A stretch of DNA of 64,000 nucleotides from Actinopolyspora halophila DSM 43834 (GCF_000371785.1 NZ_AQUI01000002.1:2273276-2337275); one strand, 5' to 3'. Numbered from the stretch's first letter, positions 18,847-28,280 are shown. Notes: generated from the letters alone by a model not told the origin. Numbers and translations: made by a program.

Positions 18847-20460
18847 TCAAAGCCGTTCCGGAGCGATCTCGGTCAGTTCCTCGCCAAGCCACAGCCACCT
18901 GGTGATGCCGATCTCTCCGAGGAACGCGACATCGTGACTGGCCACGACCAGCGCTCCCCGGTACGCGGACAGCGCCGCGACCAGCTGCCGCACGCTGTGC
19001 ATGTCGAGATTGTTGGTGGGCTCGTCCAACAGCAGCAGTTGCGGAGCCGGTTCGGCCAGCATCAACGCGGCCAAACCGGCTCTGAAGCGTTCCCCGCCCG
19101 AGAGAGTGGCTACGGTTCGCTCCGCGCGATCCTTCTTGAACAGAAAGCGCGCCAGCCGTGCCCTCACCGCGTTGTCCCCGGCCCCGGGAGCCAGCCGCTT
19201 CGCGTTCTCGGTCACCGTGAGGTGCTCCTCGAGCACATCGGCGTGCTGCGGCATGTAGCGCAGTGGAACCGGTGCCTCCACCGTTCCGCCGCCGACCGCG
19301 CTCCTGCCTGCCACGGTGTGCAGCAGGGTGGATTTGCCCGCTCCGTTGGGGCCGGTGAGCGCGATCCGCTCCGGCCCGCGGAGCTCGAGATCCCCGATCG
19401 GCTCCCCGCGGGGATTCCGCGCTCCGCGCACCGCGAGCACGCGCCGACCCGAGGGCACCGCCGTGGTGGGAAGGTCGATCCGAACCAGTTCGTCGTCCCG
19501 TACGCGTTCTTCGGCCGACTCCAGTCTCGCCCGCGCGTCCTCCAGCGCCCGTTCCCGCATGACCCGCTGCTTGCCCGCCGAATCCTGGGCGGTCCGCTTC
19601 CGCTCACCCAGCACGATTCGTGGAGCGCGGTTCTCGGCGCGCGTCCTGAGGCCGTAACGTTTGCTCTTGGCCTGTTTCTCCTGCTGCTCGGCCAACTTGC
19701 GCCGTTGGCGCCGCAGTTCGGAGTCGGCGGAGCGAACCGCACGTTCGGCGGCTTCGCGCTCCGTTTCGAGCGCTCGTTCGTAGTGCTCCAGGTTCCCGCC
19801 GTAGTCAGTGATCACCCCGTCGCGCAGTTCGGAGATCCGGTCCATCGTCCGGAGCAGCTCCCGGTCGTGGCTGATCGCGATCAGCGTTCCCTCGTAGTTC
19901 CGCACGGCATCCTGGAACAGGCTCCTGGCTCGGCGGTCCAGATTGTTGGTCGGTTCGTCGAGCAGCAGCACCTCCGGTCGGCGAAGCAACTGCGCGGCCA
20001 GGTGCAGCAGAACGAGCTCTCCTCCGGAGATCTCGACCACCGAGCGGTCGAGTCCGATCCCGCCCAGTCCGAGCCGTTCGAGCACGGCCAGCGAGCGCTC
20101 CTCGACGTCCCACTCCTCGCCGAGGACCGCGAACTGGTCCTCGTCGGTGAGTCCGCGTTCGATGGAGCGCAGCGCCGCTCTCCTGCGCGAGACGCCGAGT
20201 ACGTCCTCGACCCGTTCCGTCGGGTCGGCCGCGATGTGCTGCGGAAGCAGGCCTGCCTCGCCGGTGATGCGGACTGTTCCCTCCTGCGGGGCCAGTTCGC
20301 GGGTCAGCAGTTTCAGCAGGGTTGATTTGCCCGCTCCGTTGAGCCCGATCAGTCCGGTGCGTCCCGTTCCCGCCGTCCAGTCGAGGTCGTCGAACACACG
20401 CGTGCCGTCCGGCCAGGAGAAGGAGAGGTTCTCGCAAACCACGGATCCGTTGTCGCGCAT
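18847..20460 (-). CDS. ABC-F ATPase (ribosome-protection / translation-factor type)
   Basis: A 537-residue cytoplasmic protein with two ABC ATPase domains and no membrane segments. Domain 1 has Walker A GLNGAGKST (39-47), signature SGGE and Walker B LLLDEPTNNLD. Domain 2 has Walker A GPNGAGKST (about 370-378), LSGGERFRAGLAALMLAE and LLLDEPTNNLD. The linker between (about 215-300) is long, basic and coiled (RRQRRKLAEQQEKQAKSKRYG), as in ABC-F proteins that reach into the ribosome. Antibiotic resistance ABC-F proteins look like this, but so do housekeeping members; the drug, if any, cannot be told. ATG 20460 has GGGAG at good spacing. Confidence 0.85.
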   Translation of the reverse strand: MRDNGSVVCENLSFSWPDGTRVFDDLDWTAGTGRTGLIGLNGAGKSTLLKLLTRELAPQEGTVRITGEAGLLPQHIAADPTERVEDVLGVSRRRAALRSIERGLTDEDQFAVLGEEWDVEERSLAVLERLGLGGIGLDRSVVEISGGELVLLHLAAQLLRRPEVLLLDEPTNNLDRRARSLFQDAVRNYEGTLIAISHDRELLRTMDRISELRDGVITDYGGNLEHYERALETEREAAERAVRSADSELRRQRRKLAEQQEKQAKSKRYGLRTRAENRAPRIVLGERKRTAQDSAGKQRVMRERALEDARARLESAEERVRDDELVRIDLPTTAVPSGRRVLAVRGARNPRGEPIGDLELRGPERIALTGPNGAGKSTLLHTVAGRSAVGGGTVEAPVPLRYMPQHADVLEEHLTVTENAKRLAPGAGDNAVRARLARFLFKKDRAERTVATLSGGERFRAGLAALMLAEPAPQLLLLDEPTNNLDMHSVRQLVAALSAYRGALVVASHDVAFLGEIGITRWLWLGEELTEIAPERL

Positions 20461-20831
20461 GAATGTGTCTCCCGTGAACAAGTCGTGTCCGGTTCTTTCC
20501 GACGTCTTGTGGAGACACCGCGCCTGCGCCGTACGCGTGAGAGCGTTTCGAACGGTCGGGGCCGAAGCGAGGAGGCGCTCGATCAGAGGTCACGTCACCG
20601 GGACGCGCCGGAGGGCGCGCACGGTGTCTCGTCGACCTCAGCTGAGCACGTGCCCTCCTCGGGGTGGCGGCAAGTCGGAGGAAAGCCTAAACAGGCGAGC
20701 ACTGGTGCGCAACCCGTTTTCCGGGCGGTGGTCGCACCGGTATCCGGTGGAGTCGTTTCCGGGAGAGTTCTCCCGAAGCCGCTTTCTCCGAAGGGTGACT
20801 GCCCCCGAGCTCTTCCGCTCGTCTCGGTCGT
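20461..20831. other. Gene-free region upstream of ABC-F
   Basis: This stretch must include the ABC-F promoter and leader. I see no convincing coding region, no clear leader peptide and no strong hairpin. Confidence 0.35.
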
Positions 20832-21054
20832 GTGCGCGTGCTTTTCTCCATCGGGGCGCGCGGTCACTGCTACCCGTTGCCGCCGCTGCTCGGGGCCGAC
20901 AGCGAAGCGGGGCGCGCACTGGTCTCGGCCACACGGCTGCGGAGTCGCCGCCTTCCGTCGTCGGGAGCTCCGGAGCGCGCTGTTCACGTGCCTCGGGAAC
21001 GGGGCGACCGCCCCGGAAAAGGCGGTGGAACGTTTCCCCGAACTCCTGCGCTGA
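20832..21054 (+). pseudogene. Possible decayed glycosyltransferase fragment
   Basis: From the GTG at 20832 the translation reads MRVLFSIGARGHCYPLPPLL, then GADSEAGRALVSAT, which resembles the N-terminus of family 1 (UGT/macrolide-type) glycosyltransferases (MRVLFs..a.GH..PL.PLa.A....GHeV.vAT). After about residue 36 similarity stops. In another frame, the last codons before the stop at 21054 read APEKAVERFPELLR, similar to the usual end of such enzymes. A normal member is about 390-430 residues, so only the two ends would remain with the middle deleted. This rests on short similarity and could be chance. Confidence 0.3.
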
Positions 21055-21155
21055 GCACCGCTGCCGCGGTTGGGAGCACGAGCCGACCACGAAGCCGGAT
21101 TCCCCGGCAGAGGCCGTAGAGTTGAGGAGGCCGGTCGCCCGCACGGAGAGGGGGA

Positions 21156-21830
21156 ATGGTGGACGCGTCGTCCGACAGGTCCGCCGGGCAAGCAGCGGAC
21201 GGTGTTCCGGAGCGTTTCCGGGACGCGGACCGGACTCGTGCCGAGATCCTCGACGTGGCGACCACCGAGTTCTCCGAGCAGGGGTACGCGGGGGCCAGAG
21301 TGGACGAGATCGCCGCGAAAACGCGCACGACCAAGCGGATGATCTATTACTACTTCCGCAGCAAGGAGAACCTCTATCTCGCGGCCCTGGAACGTGCCTA
21401 TGCCGTGATCAGGGAAAGCGAACGCGAGTTGGATGTCCAGGATCTGGGACCGAAAGAGGCTCTCCGGCGGTTGGCCGAGTTGACTTTCGACCATCACGAG
21501 TCCCATCCGGACTTCATCCGGCTGGTCACCATCGAGAACATTCACGGCGCCAGGCACATAGCCGGTTCCGAGATGCTGCCCGGGCTGGCGAATCCCGCTC
21601 TGGAGGTGCTCACGGAGATCCTGCGCCGGGGACGCGCCGAGGGGGAGTTCCGCACGGACGTCGACGCCTTGGACGTGCACATGATGATCAGCGCGTTCTG
21701 CGTCTTCCGGACCGCCAACCGGCACACGTTCAAGACCATCTTCGACCGCGACATGCTGGACCCGAAGCATCGTGATCACTACCGCACGATGCTCGGTGAC
21801 ATGGTGTTGGATTATCTGACCTCGCGCTGA
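21156..21830 (+). CDS. TetR-family transcriptional regulator
   Basis: A 224-residue regulator. The helix-turn-helix lies at about residues 27-73 (RAEILDVATTEFSEQGYAGARVDEIAAKTRTTKRMIYYYFRSKENLY). The C-terminal ligand domain has SHPDFIRLVTIENIHGARH, common among TetR proteins near aromatic or shikimate genes. ATG 21156 follows GGAGAGGGGGA. The next gene downstream is a broken metabolite:H+ symporter, and a palindrome at 21900-21919 lies between them; a related sequence precedes the qsu operon. It may therefore control quinate/shikimate uptake and breakdown (inference). Confidence 0.85.
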   Translation: MVDASSDRSAGQAADGVPERFRDADRTRAEILDVATTEFSEQGYAGARVDEIAAKTRTTKRMIYYYFRSKENLYLAALERAYAVIRESERELDVQDLGPKEALRRLAELTFDHHESHPDFIRLVTIENIHGARHIAGSEMLPGLANPALEVLTEILRRGRAEGEFRTDVDALDVHMMISAFCVFRTANRHTFKTIFDRDMLDPKHRDHYRTMLGDMVLDYLTSR

Positions 21831-21899
21831 ACCCCGGCGTCGAGTTTCCCGCGCCCGTGGTGGGGCTTGACACGAGGCGTGATCCACTCCACTCCGCTG

Positions 21900-21920
21900 T
21901 AGTTAACTAACTAGTTAACA
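21900..21920. promoter_or_regulatory. Palindrome GTTAAC-TAACTA-GTTAAC, candidate TetR operator
   Basis: Bases 21902-21919 read GTTAACTAACTAGTTAAC, with perfectly repeated GTTAAC ends, inside a 300-bp GC-rich gap between the TetR gene and the transporter remnant. The extended TAGTTAACTA (21900-21909) is one base from the qsu-upstream element. No other structure is evident in 21831-22134. Confidence 0.5.
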
Positions 21921-22134
21921 CATGGGCCACGGTTCGTGTCTCCCCGGGAGCGGCCGTCTCCGCGAGGAGACCGAACCAGGCCGCGGTGCCGCGTACGTCG
22001 GACGGATCCGTCCCCGTGCTCTTCGGTCCGCGGGCCCCGGTCTTCTCCGCAACGGCCACTCCGCGACGCAGCTGACGGAGGAGTGCTCGGGACCGAGCAC
22101 GCGACCGCCGCCACGGCGGAACCGAGAGACCCCG

Positions 22135-23470
22135 GTGGGAAAACCCCGAAGGGCTGCGCTGGCCGGCTGGATAGGCAGCGCTCTCGAGTACTACGACTTC
22201 TTCAGCTACGGAACGGCGGCCGCACTGGTCTTCCAGAAGATCTTCTTCCCCGCGGCCGACCCGGTTACCGGCACCCTGCTCTCGTTGGCGACCTTCGGGG
22301 TCGGATACGTGGCCGGGCCGTTGGGAGCGCTGTTCCTCGGCCACGTCGGTGATCGGCTCGGGCGGAAGAAAGTGCTGGTGGCGACCCTGCTGCTGATGGG
22401 GGTGTCGACCTTTCTGGTCGGGTGCCTGCCCACTTACCACGACATCGGGGTTCTCGCACCGACGATGTCGGTGACCCTGCGGCTGCTACAGGGGGTCTCC
22501 GCCACCGGGGAGCAGGCAGGCGCGAACTCGATGACCCTGGAACACGCTCCGGAGGGACCAGCGCGCCTACTACACCAGTTTCACCCTCAGCGGTACCCAG
22601 GGCGGACAGATACTGGCCACCGCCGTCTTCCTGCCCATCGCGGCACTGCCGGAGCAACAACTGCTCTCCTGGGGATGGCGGATCCCGTTCTGGATCAGCG
22701 CCGTGGTCGTGCTCATCGGGTTCGTCATCCGGCGGAAACTGGACGAGACCCCGGCCTTCCGCCAGGAGGTCTCCACCAACGAGGTGGCCCAGCTGCCGAC
22801 CGCCGTGCTGTTCCGCGACCACTGGGTCGCGGTGCTGCGGATCGTGGTCGCCGCGGTCATCGCTTCGGTCAGCACGATATTCACGGTCCACGCCCTGAAC
22901 TACGCCGTGGGGGGCGGTATCGACCGCACTTTCATGCTCTGGGTGGGCGTTATCGCCAACGCCACGGCACTGATCGCCATACCGCTTTGCGCGAGAATCG
23001 CCGACCGGATCGGGCGCAAACCGGTGTTCATCACGGGATCGCTGGGCAGCGCCGTGCTGATGTTCGCCTATCTGTGGTCCATTTCAACCGGGAACCGGTG
23101 GTTGATCCTGGTTTTCGGTGTCGGCATGTTCGGGGTCGTCTACAGTGCGACGAACGGGACCTGACCCTCCTTCTACGGAGAGATGTTCACAACCAGGGTG
23201 CGGTTGTCGGGGGTGGCGATCGGAACGCAGCTCGGATTCGCCGTGGCCGGATTCATGCCCGGCATCGCTGTCTGGCTTGCCGGTTCGGGGGAGGACAGCT
23301 GGTTCGGCGTCTCCGTTCTCGTGGCCGTGCTGTGCGTGATCAACTCGTTGGCCGTGTCTTCGGGGAAGGAAACCCACAGAGTGCCGACAGCGGAACTCGG
23401 CCTGAAAGAGCGGGAGCGGACCGCGAAGGAGAGGATCGTGACATCCTCGGACTCCCGAACACCGGAATAA
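22135..23470 (+). pseudogene. Broken MHS-type metabolite:H+ symporter (ShiA/ProP-like)
   Basis: Reading across frames gives a nearly complete 440-residue major facilitator of the metabolite:H+ symporter group: ALAGWIGSALEYYDFFSYGT, GHVGDRLGRKK, then EHAPEG, then RAYYTSFTLSGTQGGQ, RIPFWISAVVV, CARIADRIGRKP and FYGEMFTTRVRLSG. The reading changes frame near 22558 (one extra C in GGGACCAGCG) and meets an in-frame TGA at 23162-23164 where family members continue (NGP..SFY). No convincing start is seen; GTG 22135 opens the conserved part and an N-terminal frame change near 22125 is also possible. Relatives import shikimate, quinate or osmolytes. Beside qsuBD this may have been the importer. Sequencing error remains possible. 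Confidence 0.7.
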
Positions 23471-23562
23471 GCAGCACAGATGAAAAGGTGCGGCGACCGC
23501 CACCGGTGGTGGCCTCGTCCTCGAATCGCGTGCCGATCCGGAGCGGGACTACGGTGTCGGAC

Positions 23563-24549
23563 ATGAGCGACCAGGTACTTCCGCAACGCAGGTTGAGCGA
23601 GTACGGCCCCACTGTGAGTGCCGTGGGGTACGGGGCGATGGGATTGTCCGGCGTTTACGGGCAGGCCGACGACGCGGAGTCGGAACGGTTGCTGCGGCAG
23701 TTGCTCGACCTCGGGGTGAATTTCGTCGACACCGCCGATGTCTACGGTGACGGACACAACGAACAGCTGATCTCGCGCGTGCTGACCGACCGCCGCGACG
23801 AAGTCGTGCTGGCGACCAAGTTCGGAGCGGGCAGCGAGACCGGCCTGGGCAGGCCGGAGCACGTGCACACGGCCATCGACGCGAGCCTGCGGAGGTTGGG
23901 GACCGACTACGTCGATCTCTACTACCTGCACAGGGTCGACCCGGAAACGCCGATCGAGGAAACGGTCGGGGCGCTCGGTGAGCTCGTCAAGGCGGGAAAA
24001 GTCGGCTACATCGGACTTTCCGAGGTCAGCGCGGAAACCCTGCGCAGAGCCCACACCACACATCGGATAACCGCTGTGCAGCAGGAGTACTCCCTGTTCA
24101 GCCGCGAGCCGGAGGAAAGGCTGCTACCGACCATGCGGGAGCTCGGCGTCGGTCTGGTTCCCTACTCCCCGCTGGGCAGGGGGATACTCGGCGGTGCCTT
24201 CCAGGGTGGTGACCAGGTGGAAAACCTCGACCAGCGCAGCAGGCGCTATCCGCGGTTCGCGGGGCAGAACCTGGACAGGAACCTGCAACTGGCCGGTGAA
24301 CTGCAACGGAAGGCCGATGAACTCGAGCGTACCCCGGCGGAGCTCGCGCTCGGCTGGGTGCTGGCTCAGGGGGAGGACGTCGTTCCCATCCCCGGCAGCA
24401 GGAATCCGGACAGGGTCGCGGCGAACGTGGAGGCGGCGCGACGTCCGCTCGACGGGACCGTGGTCGCGGAGCTGAGCCGACTGTTTCCCGTGGGGGTGGC
24501 CGCGGGGGATCGCTACGCCCCCGAGTACTCGTCCCGGCTGGAGCTCTGA
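23563..24549 (+). CDS. Aldo/keto reductase
   Basis: A 328-residue (beta/alpha)8 NADPH-dependent oxidoreductase. The catalytic tetrad is visible: D56 and Y61 in VDTADVYG, K86 in LATKFG and H123 in YYLHRVD. YIGLSEVSAETLRRA and the nucleotide-binding VPIPGSRNPDRVAANV end block are standard. It resembles the broad pyridoxal reductase/YakC-type group; the natural substrate is unknown. The ribosome site before ATG 23563 is weak. It follows the transporter remnant by 92 bp. Confidence 0.88.
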   Translation: MSDQVLPQRRLSEYGPTVSAVGYGAMGLSGVYGQADDAESERLLRQLLDLGVNFVDTADVYGDGHNEQLISRVLTDRRDEVVLATKFGAGSETGLGRPEHVHTAIDASLRRLGTDYVDLYYLHRVDPETPIEETVGALGELVKAGKVGYIGLSEVSAETLRRAHTTHRITAVQQEYSLFSREPEERLLPTMRELGVGLVPYSPLGRGILGGAFQGGDQVENLDQRSRRYPRFAGQNLDRNLQLAGELQRKADELERTPAELALGWVLAQGEDVVPIPGSRNPDRVAANVEAARRPLDGTVVAELSRLFPVGVAAGDRYAPEYSSRLEL

Positions 24550-24673
24550 GCGGAGCACGGGACCGGGGCTGACCGGCCGCCGTGCTCTTCCCGGCGCACA
24601 CAGTGCCTCCCGGGCCCGTGGCAGGGACCGGACCGAATGCTTGGTCCCGGTGCGTGACGGGTACTCCCACGGT

Positions 24674-25480
24674 GTGCCGGAACTGCCGGATGTCGAGGGT
24701 TTTCGCCGTCTGGTGGCCGCGAACGCGACGGGGCGGCGAATCGATTCGGTCGTCGTGACCGATTCCGGGGTGCTGGAGTCGGGACTCGATGCGGAGCGGT
24801 TCGCCCGCGCGGTGCGTGGACGCCGTCCGGGCACCGCGCTTCGGCACGGGAAGTGGTTGCTCCTGCCGCTCGGGGACGCCACGAGCGCCCACGGCGTTCC
24901 CTGCCTGCTGGTGCACTTCGGCATGACCGGCGGGTTCGTGTGGTGCCCCGGGGAGTCGGACGGACATCGGCACGACAGGATCCTGCTGGGGTTCGAGAAC
25001 GGCGCGGAGCTTCGCTACCGGGACATGCGCAAATTGACCGGCGTGCGGATGGCGGAGACCGACTCGGACGTGGACGAGTTGCTGAACGCGCTCGGTCCCG
25101 ACGCCGCCGAGATCCCCGCGGGCCAGTTCACCGCGAGGCTGCGCGGCACGGGCAGCGGGATCAAGGCGGCTCTGCTCGATCAGTCGGTGCTGGCGGGGCT
25201 GGGCAACCTCTGCGTCGACGAAGCGCTGTGGCGGGCCCGCACCCATCCGCGCCGGAAGGCCCGGGAGCTCTCCACGGCGGAGCTCGGTGAGCTGCACCGG
25301 GGGATGGGGAGCGTGCTGCGCTCATCCGTTCGGGAAGGGCACGTTCCGGAGCGAGCCGGATGGCTGAACGGGAGCCGGAACCAGCGGTCCCGCCACTGCC
25401 CCCGGTGTTCGGCGGTACTGCGCCGTGCCGTGATCGCCGGACGAACCACCGTGTGGTGTCCGGCTTGTCAGTCCGAGTAG
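24674..25480 (+). CDS. Fpg/Nei-family DNA glycosylase/AP lyase
   Basis: A 268-residue base-excision repair enzyme. Start GTG 24674 gives Met-Pro-Glu-Leu-Pro, placing the catalytic proline and glutamate at positions 2 and 3 as the mechanism requires; an upstream in-frame start would bury them, so it is excluded. LDQSVLAGLGNLCVDEALWRA is the helix-two-turn-helix and HCPRCSAVLRRAVIAGRTTVWCPACQ the C-terminal zinc finger (four cysteines). It matches the actinobacterial Fpg-like/Nei group; whether it removes oxidised purines or pyrimidines is not clear. It converges on the HemD-like regulator gene. Confidence 0.9.
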   Translation: MPELPDVEGFRRLVAANATGRRIDSVVVTDSGVLESGLDAERFARAVRGRRPGTALRHGKWLLLPLGDATSAHGVPCLLVHFGMTGGFVWCPGESDGHRHDRILLGFENGAELRYRDMRKLTGVRMAETDSDVDELLNALGPDAAEIPAGQFTARLRGTGSGIKAALLDQSVLAGLGNLCVDEALWRARTHPRRKARELSTAELGELHRGMGSVLRSSVREGHVPERAGWLNGSRNQRSRHCPRCSAVLRRAVIAGRTTVWCPACQSE

Positions 25481-25536
25481 TTCGCGGACGTTTCGGTGAA
25501 CTCGTTGCTCGGACCGTGGCGGTGAGTCCCCGGGGC

Positions 25537-26676
25537 TCACCGCTCCGCGAGTGCCCGCATCTCGGTCTCGTCCAGGGCGAGTCGGTAGCCGCGTTTGATG
25601 ACGGTCTGGACGAAGCGCTCGTTGCCGAGTGCCGTGCGCAGTCGCCCGATGGCCATTTCGACGGCGTGTTCCTCCCCGCCGTTCGGCAGGGCGTCGACGA
25701 GTTCACGCCGGGACAGCACCTTGCCGGGATGCTCGGAGAGCTTGCGCAGCAGGGCCATGGGACTGGGCGGGACGGGGCGCAGTTCACCGTCCAACAGGAC
25801 GCCCTGCCCACGCAGCTCCACGTGGTTCCCACCGATGTTCAGCCGTCGGACACGTTCGGGCAGGGTCTCGTCGAGCGAACGCACCAGTGAGCCGAGTCTG
25901 GGGCGCTGCGGGAAAGTGACCGGCACCTCGAGCCCTTCCAGCGGAGCGGCGCAGACCGGCCCCACGCAGGCGACCAGCACGTGATGTCGAAGCGTGTCGA
26001 GCAGGGCCCGTCGACGACCGGTCCGCAGCGCGAGGTCGAGCGTGTTCGTCACCGCGGGGGCGCTCGTGAAGACCAGCGCATCGACCCGCCGGGTGAGTAC
26101 CTCGTCCAGCAGCCGGTCGAGCGGTGTTTCGTCGTGCGGTTCGGACCAGCGATACACGGGCAGCTCGATCACCTCGGCCCCGGCCGCGCGTAGCTCCGCC
26201 GTGAACTCCGGCATCCGCTGTCCGTGCAACTGGACCGCCACGCGGCGTCCGGACAGGTCGTCCCCGCGCAGTCGGGAGAGTATCCCCGAGCTGCTCTCGG
26301 AATCCGGGGTCCAGGACTCGCAGAGTCCGGCGGCGCGAACCGCTCCGGTCGCTTTCGGCCCTCTGGAAAGGATCCTCGCCGAGCCGAGCGCCGTGGCCAG
26401 TTCCGCACCGAACCCCCAGCCCTCGGCAGCCTCCATCCAGCCCCGAAACCCGATCCCCGTGGTTATGACGACCACGTCGGGTGGATTCCTCAGCAGCGAT
26501 TTGCTCATCTCGAACAATTCGCCGTCGTCGGCGAGTGGCAGGATCCTCACGGCCGGGCCGTGTCGCACCTCGGCTCCACGTCGTCGCAGCATGGTCGCCA
26601 GCTCCTCCACCCGACGTGTCGCCGTCGCCCCCACGGTGAATCCGGTGAGCGTGCGCTGTTCCTCCCGCGCCGTCAT
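25537..26676 (-). CDS. HemD-like/winged-helix regulator of nitrate assimilation (NnaR-type)
   Basis: A 379-residue two-part protein. Residues about 10-265 resemble uroporphyrinogen-III synthase (FTVGATATRRVEELATMLRRRGAEV, VVITTGIGFRGW, VAVQLHGQRMPE, VFTSAPAV). Residues about 285-370 are a winged-helix DNA-binding domain of response-regulator type (LSRRELVDALPNGGEEHAVEMAIGRLR). This architecture is that of NnaR, an actinobacterial regulator of nitrate/nitrite assimilation, and it lies downstream of a NarK gene as do its homologues. It is unlikely to serve primarily in heme synthesis. ATG 26676 has GAAGG upstream, rather far. Confidence 0.8.
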   Translation of the reverse strand: MTAREEQRTLTGFTVGATATRRVEELATMLRRRGAEVRHGPAVRILPLADDGELFEMSKSLLRNPPDVVVITTGIGFRGWMEAAEGWGFGAELATALGSARILSRGPKATGAVRAAGLCESWTPDSESSSGILSRLRGDDLSGRRVAVQLHGQRMPEFTAELRAAGAEVIELPVYRWSEPHDETPLDRLLDEVLTRRVDALVFTSAPAVTNTLDLALRTGRRRALLDTLRHHVLVACVGPVCAAPLEGLEVPVTFPQRPRLGSLVRSLDETLPERVRRLNIGGNHVELRGQGVLLDGELRPVPPSPMALLRKLSEHPGKVLSRRELVDALPNGGEEHAVEMAIGRLRTALGNERFVQTVIKRGYRLALDETEMRALAER

Positions 26677-26834
26677 CGGTGCCGTAGCCTTCGGGGGCCC
26701 GACTGCGCACCGAACGACGCTCTCGGTCGGGGAGCGGAACGGAACTCGGTCATATCCTCCTCGCGTTCGTGGAACTCGGCGGTCATGTTCGTGGTGATCG
26801 ATGTCGTGACGGATTCGGTGCGGTTTCCGTGCCG

Positions 26835-28220
26835 TTAAGCGCCCGTCGTGCTGGCTCGCTCCACCCGCGGAATCTCGGCGCGGAGATAGCACCACCACGT
26901 CGTCGCCGCGCAGAGCAGGAAGAAGATGAGGACGGACAGCAGCGCGGGGGTCAGTGTTCCCGTCGCCTGGAGGGAGAACTTGAAGACCAGGTTGATCAGC
27001 ACACCGCCGAAGGCGCCGATCGCACCGATCACCCCGATGACGGATCCGGACCGGCGTTTGGCCGCCCTGTGCGCGGTTTCGAGGTCCTCACCGGTACGTG
27101 CCGCGCGTTGCTCTGCCTCCCGGGCGAAAACCGGGGGGATCATGCGGTAGGTGGAGCCGTTCCCGACCCCGGTCAGCACGAAGAGCAGCACGAACGATCC
27201 GAAGAAGACGGCGAAGTTGTCGAGGCGGGTTCCCGCCAGCACACCGACCGTGCCCGCTGCCAGGCCGAGGAAGTTCCACATGGTGATCCGCGCGCCACCG
27301 AGCCGGTCGGAGAACCAGCCACCGAGGGGGCGTGCCACCGATCCGATCAGTGCCCCGATGAAGGCGAGCCCGATGAAGGAGGAGAAATCGCGGAATGCGA
27401 TCCCGATCAGGGAGGGGAAGGCGAAGGAGAGCCCGATGAAAGAACCGAATGTTCCCACGTAGAGCAGTGCCATTACGGGGGTGTGCCTGCTGCGTACGGC
27501 CTCCCGGTAGGAGCCGTTGTCCGGTTTCGCCGCGGTGAGGCTGTTCATGAATCTCCACGAAATCGTCGCGGTGAGGATGATGACCGGCATCCACATGAGC
27601 GCGGCGTAGGAGAGGTTGACCCCTGTTCCCAGGTGGATGACGAGCGGAACGAGCAGCTGGCTCACGGCGACCCCGATGTTTCCCCCCGCCGCGTTGAGGC
27701 CGAGGGCCAGGCCTTTCCGGTGTTCGGGGAAGAAGAAGGAGATGTTGGTCATCGAGGACGAGAAATTGCCGCCTCCCACCCCCATGGTGGCTGCTGTGAG
27801 CAGGAAGAACCAGTACGGGGTGTTCTCGGCCGTCACGGCCGCGGCGAGCATGGCGCACGGCACGAGGAGCAGGCAGACGCTGGTGGTGGTCCAGCCTCTG
27901 CCGCCGAAGCGGGGGACGGCGAAGGTGTAGGGAACACGTAGCAGGGCCCCGAGCAGGTTGGGCAGAATCAGCAACCAGAATTTCTGGTCGACCCCGAAGG
28001 AGTATCCGACCTCGTCCAGTCCGACGACGACTATGCTCATCAGGGTCCACACGTTGAAACCGAGATGTTCGGCCACGATCGATATCCCCAGGTTTTTCCA
28101 GGCGACCTTTCTGCCCTTATGCCGCCAGAAAGAGGGATCCTCCGGGCGCCAGTCGTCGATCCAGTTCCCTCGGTTCCGCGCGGGGACGGCTCCCTCTTTC
28201 TCCGCGGTCGAAACGCCCAC
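26835..28220 (-). CDS. narK: NarK-type nitrate/nitrite transporter
   Basis: A 461-residue major facilitator of the nitrate/nitrite porter family. It shows the nitrate signature GVGGGNFSSSMTNISFFFP (148-166), a second glycine-rich AAGGNIGVAVSQ, and the membrane-embedded arginine at about 96 (LLRVPY) that binds nitrate in NarK. The N-terminus WRPEDPSFW is typical of actinobacterial members. The GTG start at 28220 is preceded by GGAAGGGA. The HemD-like regulator follows at 159 bp, so uptake and control are probably linked. No nitrate or nitrite reductase is in the window. Confidence 0.9.
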   Translation of the reverse strand: MGVSTAEKEGAVPARNRGNWIDDWRPEDPSFWRHKGRKVAWKNLGISIVAEHLGFNVWTLMSIVVVGLDEVGYSFGVDQKFWLLILPNLLGALLRVPYTFAVPRFGGRGWTTTSVCLLLVPCAMLAAAVTAENTPYWFFLLTAATMGVGGGNFSSSMTNISFFFPEHRKGLALGLNAAGGNIGVAVSQLLVPLVIHLGTGVNLSYAALMWMPVIILTATISWRFMNSLTAAKPDNGSYREAVRSRHTPVMALLYVGTFGSFIGLSFAFPSLIGIAFRDFSSFIGLAFIGALIGSVARPLGGWFSDRLGGARITMWNFLGLAAGTVGVLAGTRLDNFAVFFGSFVLLFVLTGVGNGSTYRMIPPVFAREAEQRAARTGEDLETAHRAAKRRSGSVIGVIGAIGAFGGVLINLVFKFSLQATGTLTPALLSVLIFFLLCAATTWWCYLRAEIPRVERASTTGA

Positions 28221-28280
28221 TGTTCATTCCCTTCCGTCCGATTCGTTCAGGCGAGTCTAGGGAGGGAATTTTGCGTGTTC

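Noticed and set aside
20595-21887. 430-codon minus-strand frame opposite the TetR gene
   Set aside because: It runs through both the TetR coding region and non-coding DNA, and shows no recognisable domain.
23162-23164. TGA in the transporter as a selenocysteine codon
   Set aside because: No selenoproteins are known in this family, the aligned position is not cysteine and a separate frameshift already breaks the gene.
25519-25543. Hairpin GCGGTGAG...CTCACCGC as a terminator
   Set aside because: It overlaps the end of the HemD-like regulator coding sequence and has no T-run; it may help termination of the glycosylase gene but is too weak to call.
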